Shown: piece by piece, positions 9,272 to 19,515 of the stretch
Position numbering within the stretch: position 1 is the first letter of the stretch
Layout of the letters: the number at the start of each line of letters is the position of its first letter
Origin: Flavobacteriales bacterium
GTDB taxonomy: Bacteria; Bacteroidota; Bacteroidia; Flavobacteriales_F; PHOS-HE28
DNA: 64,000 nt
Reading direction: 5' to 3'
Assembly (NCBI GenBank): GCA_019912395.1
Contig: JAIOIH010000014.1
Location: forward strand, 80,800-144,799
Notes under the pieces: generated by a model
What the model saw: the letters and a program-made list of their open reading frames with translations, nothing else
Told to the model about the DNA's origin: nothing
The model's database searches: none
Made by a program: the position numbers and the translations under genes

Positions 9272-9808
9272 ATGCACCAAGCCATCAACGCACTTTACGA
9301 AGAGCATATCATCATCATCCAGGCCGCCGGTATCGCCCGCGACGCACGGCGGCTCATCGATACCGAACCAGCCCGGTACGCCGATACGATGCGTTCCCTG
9401 CTGACCTTCTTCCGCGAATACGCCGACCAGTACCACCACCACAAGGAAGAGGAGGTCCTCTTCCCCGAGATGGCCCGGCAGAACGAGCTGCTCGCCGACG
9501 GGGTGTTGCAGGAAATGCTGGAGAACCACGCCGACTTCAGGGGAATGCTGGACGACATCGAGGGCCTGCTGCGCGAGGAGCGCTGGAGCGATGCCCAGGA
9601 TGCGGTGGAGCGCTATTGCGAATCCCTGCAGGACCACATCGCCGTGGAGAACGACGAGGTGTTCCACATGGCCGAAACGCTCCTGAACGAGGATGAACTG
9701 GACCGCGTCCGCTTCCGTTTTGAGGACGGCGACCGCGAGCGGGGCGATGCACGCAAAGCGGAACTCGCCGCCATGCTCGATACGTTGACGACCGCGGTGC
9801 AGTCCTAG
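9272..9808 (+). CDS. Hemerythrin HHE domain protein
   Basis: LYEEHIIII...YHHHKEEEVLFPEM...LENHADFRGML...HIAVENDEVFHMAE. Confidence 0.85.
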   Translation: MHQAINALYEEHIIIIQAAGIARDARRLIDTEPARYADTMRSLLTFFREYADQYHHHKEEEVLFPEMARQNELLADGVLQEMLENHADFRGMLDDIEGLLREERWSDAQDAVERYCESLQDHIAVENDEVFHMAETLLNEDELDRVRFRFEDGDRERGDARKAELAAMLDTLTTAVQS

Positions 9809-9929
9809 GCGGACGGTCCGGGGCAAGGAGGGCGGCGCGTCGTGTCCCTGAAGGCCATGATATGCGCTTCTCCCACCTTCACCCGGTGCTGCGGAAGCCG
9901 ATAAGTATTCCTCACCACGCTCCGATTGT

Positions 9930-9943
9930 ATGATCTATGTCAT
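9930..9943 (+). promoter_or_regulatory. Crp/Fnr-like site ATGATctatGTCAT upstream of narK-like gene
   Basis: Palindrome; TAACCTTG with G 29 nt downstream. Confidence 0.6.
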
Positions 9944-10394
9944 ATTTTCATTCCTGCCAATCCCTAACCTTGCGTTATGGAAAGTGGCTTCCTTCATCCC
10001 TCGAGATACGGCCATCCGTTGATCGGGATGCATGCGCCACATACGTGCAGGCCGCGCCGATCCCACAAGTGGATCCCGCTCTGTACACGGGCTGAAACCT
10101 GCTGCGGAGCAGAACGACCCCACTGCCAGGCATGACCCATCTCCTCCATCCGATCACCGTGGCCAAGGAGAGGATCGCAAGCGTGCTCTCCGTCCGTTTC
10201 ACCGTGATCACCGGCATTCCTCTCCAGAGCCGAATGTGGAGCCCGACTTGTGCAGCAACAACACGGCGGCCAACACCGGGGCCGGTGCCGATCTGGGCAT
10301 GGTCCCTTATCGCATCACACCCCCGGGCCGGCGAGGTTCATGCATTCAATGTCACCACCATGCGCACCGAACAACTCCCCAACCGCTTCACCCC

Positions 10395-11900
10395 ATGAAC
10401 CAAGCCACCGGAAGATCCAATCTTATGCTCCTGCTGAGCACGCTTGCCTTTACCATCTCCTTTGCCGCATGGATGGTCAACGGCGTGCTGGTCACCTACC
10501 TGACGAACAACGGCATCTTCAACTGGACCCCGGTGCAGACCGGCTGGCTCCTCGGGGTACCGGTGCTGATCGGTTCCGTGTTCCGCTTGCCCGTGGGGAT
10601 ACTCACGGACAAGTTCGGCGGTAAATGGCTGATGATCGCCGTGCTCCTGCTGAGCGCCCTGCCGATGTATTTCCTGTCATGGGCCAATAGCTATGGCGCT
10701 TTTCTGTTGTTGAGCTTCGCTTTCGGCATCTCCGGAAGTTCATTCGCTGCGGGCGTGGCATACGTATCGCTCTGGTACCCCAAGGAAAAGCAGGGCACCG
10801 CGCTCGGCATATTCGGTGCAGGTAACGCCGGTGCGGCATTGACCACCTTGTTCGCCCCAAGTATCCTCACGTGGCTGACGGACGGCAACACGGTATTGGA
10901 GGGTTGGCGGGACCTTCCGAAACTGTACGCGGCACTTTTGGTCCTCATGGCGGTCATCATTCTGCTTTTTGCCAAGAACAAAACGCCCGGCATGGTGAAA
11001 TCCCTTGGTCAGCGGCTACTGCCATTGAAGGAGCTCCGGGTATGGCGCTTCGGCCTGTATTACTTCTTCGTTTTCGGCAGCTTCGTGGCGCTTTCGCAAT
11101 GGCTCATCCCGTATTACGTCAACGTCTATTCGCTCTCGATCGTCAGTGCGGGGATGATGACCACGGCGTTCAACTTACCGGCAGGCCTGTTGCGCATTGT
11201 GGGCGGCGTACTTTCCGATAAGGTGGGTGCGCGCATCGTGCTCTACTGGGTCTTCGGTGTCTCGCTCGTCGGCCTGCTTTTCCTGCTGCCCCCGCGCGTG
11301 GAGCTCCAAACTCCCGGACAGGGGATCATGGCTGCCAAGTCAGGGATCGTGGAGACCATCACCACCACCGAGATCATCATTGCCAATGAGACGGACCCGG
11401 CGGACAAGACCACATACACCCTGCTCGCCGCCGAACAGGCGGACATCCGGTTCGGCATTCACCACGATACTGAAGGATTCCAACCGATGCCCTCCACTGC
11501 CGAATGGCAGAAGCCGCAAGTACGCGTGGGCGATCGCGTGAGCAAGGGAGACCTGTTGGCCAAAGGCACCACACACATCTATTTCCAGGCGAACAAATGG
11601 ATCTTCTCGGTGCTGGTGTTCCTGATCGGGGCCATGATGGGTCTCGGGGGCGCCGCGGTCTTCAAGCATATTTCAACCTACTACCCCGATGAGGTGGGGA
11701 CGGTGGGTGGCATCGTGGGCGTGCTGGGCGGTCTCGGCGGTTTCTTTGGTCCGATCCTTTTCGGTTATCTGCTGAAAGCAACCGGGGTTTGGACCAGTTG
11801 CTGGGCCCTGCTCTTTGTCATTGCCTTGGTCGCTCTTATCTGGATGCGCTTTGCCATCAAGGATTCCATGCGGATCCCATCGCCACCCGGCCCGAAATAG
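10395..11900 (+). CDS. MFS transporter, NarK-type nitrate/nitrite transporter with extra soluble loop
   Basis: ATG 10395 (MNQATGRSN); VFRLPVGILTDKFGGKW, GNAGAALTTLFAPSI; cytosolic/periplasmic insert with VRVGDRVSKGDLLAKG. Confidence 0.75.
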   Translation: MNQATGRSNLMLLLSTLAFTISFAAWMVNGVLVTYLTNNGIFNWTPVQTGWLLGVPVLIGSVFRLPVGILTDKFGGKWLMIAVLLLSALPMYFLSWANSYGAFLLLSFAFGISGSSFAAGVAYVSLWYPKEKQGTALGIFGAGNAGAALTTLFAPSILTWLTDGNTVLEGWRDLPKLYAALLVLMAVIILLFAKNKTPGMVKSLGQRLLPLKELRVWRFGLYYFFVFGSFVALSQWLIPYYVNVYSLSIVSAGMMTTAFNLPAGLLRIVGGVLSDKVGARIVLYWVFGVSLVGLLFLLPPRVELQTPGQGIMAAKSGIVETITTTEIIIANETDPADKTTYTLLAAEQADIRFGIHHDTEGFQPMPSTAEWQKPQVRVGDRVSKGDLLAKGTTHIYFQANKWIFSVLVFLIGAMMGLGGAAVFKHISTYYPDEVGTVGGIVGVLGGLGGFFGPILFGYLLKATGVWTSCWALLFVIALVALIWMRFAIKDSMRIPSPPGPK

Positions 11901-12047
11901 AACGCGGCCAGCGCATACATCCATGAACAGGACCATGAGCCGCGCCAAGGAACCCTGTGCCAAGAACAGAGTCCCTTTATTTGTGTCCCGGATGCTTCGG
12001 ATCCCTTCATCGTCCTGATGATCACGGTCCGTCCCACTGGGTGACCC

Positions 12048-13097
12048 ATGAAAAGACTCCTCATCGAAGCGGTCCGTGACCTGTCCCCGGCGTACTTCGC
12101 CATGGTGATGGCCACCGGCATCGTGTCCAGTGCCTCCTTCTTTCTGGACCTGCAATGGATCGCCTATCCCCTGTTCGCGGTCAATATCTTTTTCTATGTG
12201 GTGCTCTGTGCGCTTGCGATCCTGAGGTTGCTGTTCTTCCTCCCCAGGGTGATGGATGACCTGTTCGACCACGTCCGGGGTATGGGCTTCTTCACCGCTC
12301 CCACCGCAACCGCCGTGCTCGGCACCCAGTTCATCCTCTTGGAGAACATGCACGGAATAGCGATGGTCCTTTGGTTCGTATCCGTGTTGCTGTGGACGGT
12401 GATCACGTTCACGGTCTTCACGAATCTCACGATCAAGGCTGAAAAGCCCTCGTTCTCCGAGGGGATCAATGGGGCTTGGCTCTTGTCGGTGGTCTCCACG
12501 CAAAGCTTGGCGGTCCTCAGCGCCAAGCTGTCCATGCATTACATCGACTACAAGCTGATATTGAACTTCTTCAGCTTCTCCATGTGGCTGTGGGGCGGCA
12601 TGCTCTACATCTGGATGATCTCCCTCATCTTCTATCGGTACACGTTCTTCAAATTCGCACCCAGCGACCTGACCCCGCCCTATTGGATCAATATGGGCGC
12701 CATGGCCATTTCCACCTTGGCCGGGTCGCTGCTTATCCTCAACACCCCCCACGCGCCGTTCCTGCTTTCCACCCTCCCCTTCCTCAAGGGGTTCACCATC
12801 TTCTACTGGGTTACCGGCACGTGGTGGATCCCGATGCTCTTCATTCTGGCCGCATGGCGACACGGCTACAAACGCTTCCCGCTAACGTACGACCCGCTGT
12901 ACTGGGGTGCCGTTTTCCCCTTGGGCATGTACACGGCCGCCACGTTCGAGATGGCGAAGGCCATGGACCTGGAATTCCTGCTCCCCATCCCCCGGTTCTT
13001 CATCTATGTGGCATTGGCCGCCTGGGCCGCAACATTCTACGGATTCACCCGCTCCTTGATCAACTTTGTTCGGAGGAAGGATCCTGCTACCCTTTGA
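12048..13097 (+). CDS. TehA/SLAC1-like (tellurite resistance/C4-dicarboxylate transporter) membrane protein
   Basis: 349 aa polytopic; LSPAYFAMVMATGIVS, WMISLIFYRYTFF. Confidence 0.7.
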   Translation: MKRLLIEAVRDLSPAYFAMVMATGIVSSASFFLDLQWIAYPLFAVNIFFYVVLCALAILRLLFFLPRVMDDLFDHVRGMGFFTAPTATAVLGTQFILLENMHGIAMVLWFVSVLLWTVITFTVFTNLTIKAEKPSFSEGINGAWLLSVVSTQSLAVLSAKLSMHYIDYKLILNFFSFSMWLWGGMLYIWMISLIFYRYTFFKFAPSDLTPPYWINMGAMAISTLAGSLLILNTPHAPFLLSTLPFLKGFTIFYWVTGTWWIPMLFILAAWRHGYKRFPLTYDPLYWGAVFPLGMYTAATFEMAKAMDLEFLLPIPRFFIYVALAAWAATFYGFTRSLINFVRRKDPATL

Positions 13098-13165
13098 CCA
13101 TCGGGAATGGATGAACGCATCGGTACCGACCGCCCTACTTGAAACCCAACGAACACGCACGCACC

Positions 13166-13516
13166 ATGGCCAACACGAACGACAACACCGGAACACCGGC
13201 AGCCTTCAAGCAATTCAACACCCGCTTCCCGCAGATCGCGGAACGATACGAGGCCTTGGGCAATGCGGTACATGACCATGGCCCTTTGAACGATCGTGAA
13301 CGGGCCTTGGTGAAGCTGGCCATTTCCGGTACCGCCGGACTGGGCAGCGCGTTCAAAACGCACATCCGGAAGGGCCGCGAGGCGGGCATCACGCGCGCCG
13401 AAATGGAACACGTGGCCCTGCTGTTCCTGCCCACCATCGGCCTGCCTGCGATGATTCGTGCCATGCGATTGATCGAACGCATGTACACACCGATCGATGC
13501 GGGAGCCAAACCCTGA
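13166..13516 (+). CDS. Carboxymuconolactone decarboxylase family protein
   Basis: LNDRERALVKLAISGTAGLGSAFKTHIRKGREAGITRAEMEHVALL. Confidence 0.75.
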   Translation: MANTNDNTGTPAAFKQFNTRFPQIAERYEALGNAVHDHGPLNDRERALVKLAISGTAGLGSAFKTHIRKGREAGITRAEMEHVALLFLPTIGLPAMIRAMRLIERMYTPIDAGAKP

Positions 13517-13541
13517 TGCGACGACCGGGATCCATCCACCG

Positions 13542-14867
13542 ATGAAGTTGGAACGCTCACTGCTGCATGCCGCGATGATCACCCTGTGCATCATGGCCGC
13601 TCCTCCTTCCCAAGCCCAATTCAGCATTGGCGGGCAGATCCTGCAGCGCAGTGAATTCCGCAACGGTTACGGCAAGCTGATCGACACCGTTCAGGACCCG
13701 GCGGCCTTCATCGGACATCGCGCCAGACTGCAGGTGACCTACACGCATGAGCAGGTGCGCTTCTTCGTGAGCGCGCAGGACGTGCGCACGTGGGGGAATA
13801 CGCCCCAGATCAATGCCACGGACGGGCTGCTGTCCGTTCACGAAGCCTGGGGCGAGATCCAATTGGATTCGAGCTGGGTGCTGAAACTCGGCAGGCAGGA
13901 ACTCAACTACGACAACAGCCGCTTCCTGGGGAACTTGGACTGGGCACTTCAGGCCCGATCGCATGACCTCGCTCTGGTGAAGTATGAGAAGAAGAAGTTC
14001 AAATTGCACCTGGGCGTGGCCTACAACGCCGATCGCGAATCGCTGGTGAACGAACGCTACACGACCTCCCCACAGTACAAGGCCGCACAGATGGTGTGGG
14101 CTGAACACAAGTGGGAACACCTTACCGTGAGCGCCTTGTTCTGGAACAACGGGCTGCAATGGGTGAAACTGGACAGCTTGGGCGCAGTGAAGGAGCAGGG
14201 TATCCGTTACACGCAGACCTTCGGCCTTCCGACCGTGCGTTATGAACGCGGCGGACTGACCCTTTCCGGGTTCTATTATCATCAGATCGGCGAAGATGTG
14301 AGCAAGCGGACCGTGGAGGCCTATGATGCAAATGTGCAGGCCTCCTACAAATTCGAGCTGAACAAGGAGAAAGGGAGGGCCTTGCGCACCACCCTGGGAG
14401 TTGAGCTGCTTTCCGGAACGGCGCAGGATGCCACGGACAACGTGAACCGCTCCTACAACCCGATGTACGGCACCAACCATGCCTTCAACGGCTACATGGA
14501 CCACTTCTACGTCGGTGGCCGCTTCGGAAACTCCGTGGGCCTGAACGACATCTTCCTCCGCGTGCGCTACGACCTGAACAAGCGCACCTTCCTCTCGCTC
14601 AATGCGCACGAGTTGCAGGCCGCGTCGGACATCATCAGGAACGGTGAGAAGATGGACCGTAGGCTTGGCAACGAGATCGACCTTACCGTAGGGCATTTGC
14701 TCAACGAGGTGGTCTCGTTCCAGTTCGGCTATTCCCAGCTGTTCCAGACCGAGAGCCTCGAGCGCGTGGAGGCGGTGACCGCACCGGCAGCACTGCAGAA
14801 CTGGGCCTACATTGCCATCCTCTATCGACCCGGAATGAAGAACCGGTTCTCCGGTGTCCAGTTCTGA
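13542..14867 (+). CDS. Alginate-export-like outer membrane porin
   Basis: Signal peptide ending SQAQ; LKLGRQELNYDNSRFLGNLDWALQARSHDLALVKY; beta-barrel-like pattern. Confidence 0.65.
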   Translation: MKLERSLLHAAMITLCIMAAPPSQAQFSIGGQILQRSEFRNGYGKLIDTVQDPAAFIGHRARLQVTYTHEQVRFFVSAQDVRTWGNTPQINATDGLLSVHEAWGEIQLDSSWVLKLGRQELNYDNSRFLGNLDWALQARSHDLALVKYEKKKFKLHLGVAYNADRESLVNERYTTSPQYKAAQMVWAEHKWEHLTVSALFWNNGLQWVKLDSLGAVKEQGIRYTQTFGLPTVRYERGGLTLSGFYYHQIGEDVSKRTVEAYDANVQASYKFELNKEKGRALRTTLGVELLSGTAQDATDNVNRSYNPMYGTNHAFNGYMDHFYVGGRFGNSVGLNDIFLRVRYDLNKRTFLSLNAHELQAASDIIRNGEKMDRRLGNEIDLTVGHLLNEVVSFQFGYSQLFQTESLERVEAVTAPAALQNWAYIAILYRPGMKNRFSGVQF

Positions 14868-14905
14868 TCGTTGATCCCTGCACATACCCTGATCACCCGA
14901 AAGCC

Positions 14906-16255
14906 ATGAAACGAGCGCTCAGTGCGGCCCTGATCCCTGCCCTTTTCGCTCCGCTGTTCGTTGCCGGGCAGACCATCACTTCCGTGTCCAACGGACTGTT
15001 CTACTTCCCCACCACGTGGGACTGCCTCTGCATCCCCGCACCGCAGAGCGGCCAGAACGTGGTGATCGACCATCTGGTGACCTTGAACAACGCCATCGGC
15101 GTGTACGGCGGCACGCTCACCATACACGGCCAGGGAGCGCTGTTGCAGGACGGTACGCCCCGCCAACTCCACGTCAATAACGGCGGCAGCGTGGTGAACC
15201 AAGGCACATTCACAGTGGACCAAGCATGGGTCCAGAACGGGTCCATCAACAATACCGGAACGGCCACCATCCACACCTTCCTGAATGAACAAACGCTCAC
15301 CAACGCGGGCCTCATCCTCGGGGTGGACAGTTTCCTGAACAACGGGGCGATCACCAACGGCACCGCAGCGATCATTGAGGTCGGAACCTTCCAGAACAAC
15401 GACCAATTGCACAACCTTGGAACCATCCAGCACGTGGACAGCCTCTTCAACACCGGATGGTTGCACAACGATGCCGATGCCATGCTCCAAGTGGACAGCC
15501 TGTTGAACACCGGTACCCTGATCAACGATGGGACCATGCAGCTCATATCGATGATGAACGCGGGCGGGCAGACCAATGGCGGCACCATCAACGCGAACGA
15601 CCTGCTGAACACCGGCACGTTCGAGAACCATGGCAGCATGCTGTGCGGCGGATCACTGGCCAACATGGGCAACATGACCAACCACCCGGACGCCGAGATG
15701 CAGATCGAGGCGAGTTTCCTGAACGCCGACCAGGACCCTCCGGTGCCCTTCGGGCAGGCCCTGTTCACCAACAACGGATCGGTGCAGGTGGACCACAGTT
15801 GGTACAACTTCGCCCACATCGCGGGGGATGCGCCAGGATCGTTCGTGGTGCAGGACTCCACCGTGAACGCCGGTGCCCTGACCGGCACCTTCGACCTGTG
15901 CGACCTGAGCCCCCAAACGACCGTTCCTCCGATCATCGACCTCAACATCGGCACGGTGGAACCCGGGATCACGTACTGCACCATACCCAGTGGGATCGGT
16001 GCCACGCAACGATCCGAGCCGTTGCTCCGGTTCGATCCCACGACGCGGATATTGATCTTGGAACGGCCGCAGCAGACCTGGCGGAACGCACGCGTACGGG
16101 TACATGATGCTCTGGCACGTATGGTGCGCGACCTGTCTATCCAAGGCACCACCAGTATCCAACTGGACCTGTCCACGTTGCGAGCCGGAACCTACTTGGT
16201 GACCGTGACGAGCCACGGAGGCACACCGTGGACCACGCGTTTGGTGCTGCCCTGA
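14906..16255 (+). CDS. Secreted repeat protein with T9SS type A C-terminal sorting domain
   Basis: Signal peptide; repeated [LN]-N-[TG]-G motifs (SLFNTGWL, SLLNTGTLIND, DLLNTGTFENHG); C-term GTYLVTVTSHGGTPWTTRLVLP. Confidence 0.65.
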   Translation: MKRALSAALIPALFAPLFVAGQTITSVSNGLFYFPTTWDCLCIPAPQSGQNVVIDHLVTLNNAIGVYGGTLTIHGQGALLQDGTPRQLHVNNGGSVVNQGTFTVDQAWVQNGSINNTGTATIHTFLNEQTLTNAGLILGVDSFLNNGAITNGTAAIIEVGTFQNNDQLHNLGTIQHVDSLFNTGWLHNDADAMLQVDSLLNTGTLINDGTMQLISMMNAGGQTNGGTINANDLLNTGTFENHGSMLCGGSLANMGNMTNHPDAEMQIEASFLNADQDPPVPFGQALFTNNGSVQVDHSWYNFAHIAGDAPGSFVVQDSTVNAGALTGTFDLCDLSPQTTVPPIIDLNIGTVEPGITYCTIPSGIGATQRSEPLLRFDPTTRILILERPQQTWRNARVRVHDALARMVRDLSIQGTTSIQLDLSTLRAGTYLVTVTSHGGTPWTTRLVLP

Positions 16256-16341
16256 AGCCCTGCGGATCACGGATACCGGACAGCGGCACGTTCATGGTGC
16301 GTCCGATGCCCCATGGGAAAAGCACACGGCCATCCCATTTG

Positions 16342-16355
16342 ATGATATAAATCAT
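16342..16355 (+). promoter_or_regulatory. Crp/Fnr-like site ATGATataaATCAT upstream of TonB receptor
   Basis: Perfect palindrome; TTCTTTG with G 30 nt downstream. Confidence 0.65.
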
Positions 16356-16422
16356 ATCTCACCTGCTCGCGCTGTTCATTCTTTGCGATATGCTCCGTTG
16401 AACATATCGCATCCACCACCAC

Positions 16423-18420
16423 GTGAAGCTCCTGATCACCACCAGCATCGTACTGTTCCACTTGGCACTTTCGGCACAAACCCCGAGCGATACGCTCATT
16501 GCCGCAACGCCAAGCTGCACATACGGTCTCGGCGAGGTGACCATCGTGGGAACGCGCCACACGGATACCACCTCCACAGTGGGGATCCGGGACATTGAGC
16601 TGTACAACCGGATGAACGTGGCCCAGGCCGTGAACCTGCTTCCGGGTGTGACCCTGGCGGCCTCCGGCGCACGCAATGAAACCATGGTCCACGTGCGTGG
16701 CTTTGATCTGCGGCAGGTGCCACTGTATTTGGACGGCATACCGGTGTACATCCCTTATGACGGTTATGTGGACCTGGCACGCTTCGCCACTATGGACCTG
16801 GCACGCATCGATGTCTCCAAGGGCTTCACCTCCATCCTGTACGGGCCCAATACCATGGGAGGCGCGATCAACATGATCACCCGAAAGCCTGTGGGCAAGT
16901 TGGACTACAACGGTAGCCTCTCCTTGATCAACACCAACGGTGGAGCGGGCAACCTCAACATCGGAACCCTTCGGAAGAAATACTTCCTGCAGGGCGGCAT
17001 CGCATACATCCAACGTGGCGACTACAGTCTTTCCAAGGACTTCGAACCCACCAGGAACGAGGATGGCGGAGTACGGGAGCACAGCGCCTTCACCGACCAA
17101 CGCTTCAACGTGAAGGCGGGCTTCACGCCCAACGAGCACACCGAGTACACAGTGGGCTTCATCCAGCAGCATGGCGAGAAGAGCGCGCCGATCTATGCAG
17201 GCATAGATCAAATGAATCCCCTCCTGACCAAACCGCGCTATTGGGAGTGGCCCAGTTGGGACAAGCAAAGCATCTACTTCATGTCGCGCAACCGTTTGCG
17301 CAAGCAGGCGGATGAACTGAACACCCGGATCTACTTCGACAAATTCCAGAACGCGGTGTTCAGCTATGACGATGCCACGTACAGCACCATGAGCAAGCCC
17401 TACGCGTTCAAGAGCTACTATGACGACCAGGCGGGCGGGGCGCAGGTGGAGTACATCACCCGTGCGGTGCCAAGCAACATGACCAAGGTGGCCGCCACCT
17501 ACCGCTTCGACGAGCACCAGGAGCACAACGAAGGTGATCCCATCCAAACTTACTTCGACAGGACCTGGTCCATCGGCCTGGAGAACATCGTGTACATGGG
17601 TGCCAAATGGCAGCTGATCCCCGGTTTGAGCTACAACGCTCGGCAGAACGACCGTGCCGATGACGTAGTGAGCGGCGAGGTCATTTCCCATGATGGGGCC
17701 GCGATCAACGATGCCTTCAATGGACAAGTGCTGATCCAATTCCAACCTCGCTCGGATCACCGGCTGCACCTATCCGGCTCCAGCAAGACCCGTTTCGCCA
17801 CCATCAAGGATCGGTACTCCTACCGCATGGGCCAGGCGGTACCCAACCCGGACCTGGGGTCGGAGACCGCCATCAATACCGAGATCGGGTATACCGGAAG
17901 CATCAATGACCGGTTGGTGGTGGAGGCCGCCCTGTTCTACAGCCACCTGAACGACGTGATCCAACAGGTGGACAACGTGCAGGGTTCCAAGTGGCAACTA
18001 CAGAATGCCGGGGAAGCCGTATTCCTCGGCGGCGAGCTGGCCCTGAACTGGTCCGCCAGCCCTAAGGTACAGGTGGGTGCCAACTATAGCTACATCCAAC
18101 AGAACAACGTGGACAATCCCGAGATCGAATTCATCGGCGTACCACCGCAGAAGGTCTTCGGCCATGTGGACTTCCGCCCTACGAAATGGATTTTTCTTAA
18201 TGCCAATGCGGAGTACAACGACTCCCGCTACTCCACCAGCTATGGCGGGCAGACCGATCCCTTCGCCGTGTTCAACGCCAAGGTGGGCTTTCACCTGAAG
18301 CAGCACATCACCTTGGAAGCCACAGCGAACAACATTGTGGATGCCAACTACGCCATCACGGAAGGTTACCCCTGCGAAGGGCGAAATTTCATGCTTCGCC
18401 TCCTGTTCCGCTCCATCTAG
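16423..18420 (+). CDS. TonB-dependent receptor
   Basis: Plug-domain motifs NLLPGVTLAASGARNETMVHVRGFDLRQVPLYLDGIPVY; C-term ENFMLRLLFRSI-like barrel end; GTG start. Confidence 0.85.
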   Translation: MKLLITTSIVLFHLALSAQTPSDTLIAATPSCTYGLGEVTIVGTRHTDTTSTVGIRDIELYNRMNVAQAVNLLPGVTLAASGARNETMVHVRGFDLRQVPLYLDGIPVYIPYDGYVDLARFATMDLARIDVSKGFTSILYGPNTMGGAINMITRKPVGKLDYNGSLSLINTNGGAGNLNIGTLRKKYFLQGGIAYIQRGDYSLSKDFEPTRNEDGGVREHSAFTDQRFNVKAGFTPNEHTEYTVGFIQQHGEKSAPIYAGIDQMNPLLTKPRYWEWPSWDKQSIYFMSRNRLRKQADELNTRIYFDKFQNAVFSYDDATYSTMSKPYAFKSYYDDQAGGAQVEYITRAVPSNMTKVAATYRFDEHQEHNEGDPIQTYFDRTWSIGLENIVYMGAKWQLIPGLSYNARQNDRADDVVSGEVISHDGAAINDAFNGQVLIQFQPRSDHRLHLSGSSKTRFATIKDRYSYRMGQAVPNPDLGSETAINTEIGYTGSINDRLVVEAALFYSHLNDVIQQVDNVQGSKWQLQNAGEAVFLGGELALNWSASPKVQVGANYSYIQQNNVDNPEIEFIGVPPQKVFGHVDFRPTKWIFLNANAEYNDSRYSTSYGGQTDPFAVFNAKVGFHLKQHITLEATANNIVDANYAITEGYPCEGRNFMLRLLFRSI

Positions 18421-18454
18421 AGCCACACGATCCACCTACCTGCGACCACGTCCC

Positions 18455-19072
18455 ATGAAACACCTCCCCAAGTTCATCCTCGTGCTTCTGGTCCCCGTGC
18501 TGAGCTGCCAACAGGCGGTGGACACTTCCGTCGCCGGGGGCACCATGGCCGCGGCCAGCACCGCCTCGGCCAACGAGGGCCATGGCTGCATGAAACGGAT
18601 ACCTTCCGGCGATACCACCTCGTACATCAGCCATAGTATCGAAGTGTATGGTGATGTGGAGACCCCGCTTACCATGGGACTCGAAGACCTGCGCAGCTTA
18701 CCGGTCCATCAGGGAGCCGATTTCGATGTGATCTGCCAGACCGGCACCAAGATGAGCGAAGCGGGTTCCTTCAAGGGTGCCCTGCTGCGCGATGTGTTGG
18801 ACAAGGCCAAATTGGCTCAGGAGAACCACAAGGACCGCAACTTCTATATCGTAGCGCAGGCCACCGACGACTACATGGCCACCTTCTCCTGGGCGGAGAT
18901 CTACAACCTCGCCGTGGGCGACAGCACGTTCATCCTGTATGAAGTGGATGGTGCGTCCATTGGCGGGAAGGGTGAATTCATGCTGATCACCTCCACGGAC
19001 AAGAAGACCGGGCCACGGCATGTATACTGGCTCAGTGGCATCGGCGTACACAAGGTGCGCATGGAATCCTGA
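18455..19072 (+). CDS. Lipoprotein with sulfite-oxidase-type molybdopterin domain
   Basis: Lipobox LVPVLSC; DFDVICQTGTKMSEAGSFKGALLRDVLDKAKL; GPRHVYWLSGIGVHKVRM. Confidence 0.6.
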   Translation: MKHLPKFILVLLVPVLSCQQAVDTSVAGGTMAAASTASANEGHGCMKRIPSGDTTSYISHSIEVYGDVETPLTMGLEDLRSLPVHQGADFDVICQTGTKMSEAGSFKGALLRDVLDKAKLAQENHKDRNFYIVAQATDDYMATFSWAEIYNLAVGDSTFILYEVDGASIGGKGEFMLITSTDKKTGPRHVYWLSGIGVHKVRMES

Positions 19073-19074
19073 AC

Positions 19075-19512
19075 ATGAGCGGCCAGCAACGATCACCGGT
19101 GCATGTGCGCGTATGGCTCGACACGGAGGAGGGCCTGTACCTGGGTGAGGGGCGGGTACGCCTTTTGGAACTCATCGGCAGCACGGGTTCCATCTCCAAG
19201 GCGGCCAGTGCGTTGCACATGTCCTACCGGCAGGCCTGGCAACACGTGCAGGACATGAATGCCGGCACCGGCGAACCGTTGGTACGCAAGGTCCAAGGTG
19301 GTATCGGCGGCGGCGGTGCGGAACTGACCGAGGCCGGTAAGCGTGGCATCACTATTTTTCGCGAAATGCGGCAGCGCATCGATCAATACGCGACGGAACT
19401 TGCGGAAGCAAAGACCTATCGCGACCTGCTGTACAAGAAAGCCAAGGGCACCCGTGCCCCATCAAAACAACACAGACCAACCCGGTCCAAGACCGACATT
19501 CCCAAGACCTGA
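19075..19512 (+). CDS. ModE-like (N-terminal HTH only) molybdate-responsive regulator
   Basis: GEGRVRLLELIGSTGSISKAASALHMSYRQAWQHVQDMN, GGGGAELTEAGK. Confidence 0.8.
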   Translation: MSGQQRSPVHVRVWLDTEEGLYLGEGRVRLLELIGSTGSISKAASALHMSYRQAWQHVQDMNAGTGEPLVRKVQGGIGGGGAELTEAGKRGITIFREMRQRIDQYATELAEAKTYRDLLYKKAKGTRAPSKQHRPTRSKTDIPKT

Positions 19513-19515
19513 AGC

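Noticed and set aside
10032-10394. In-frame 121-aa N-terminal extension of NarK including a CIQCHH heme-like motif
   Set aside because: Composition looks non-native, MFS start at 10395 fits the first TM helix, and one CxxCH in an open high-GC frame is weak evidence.
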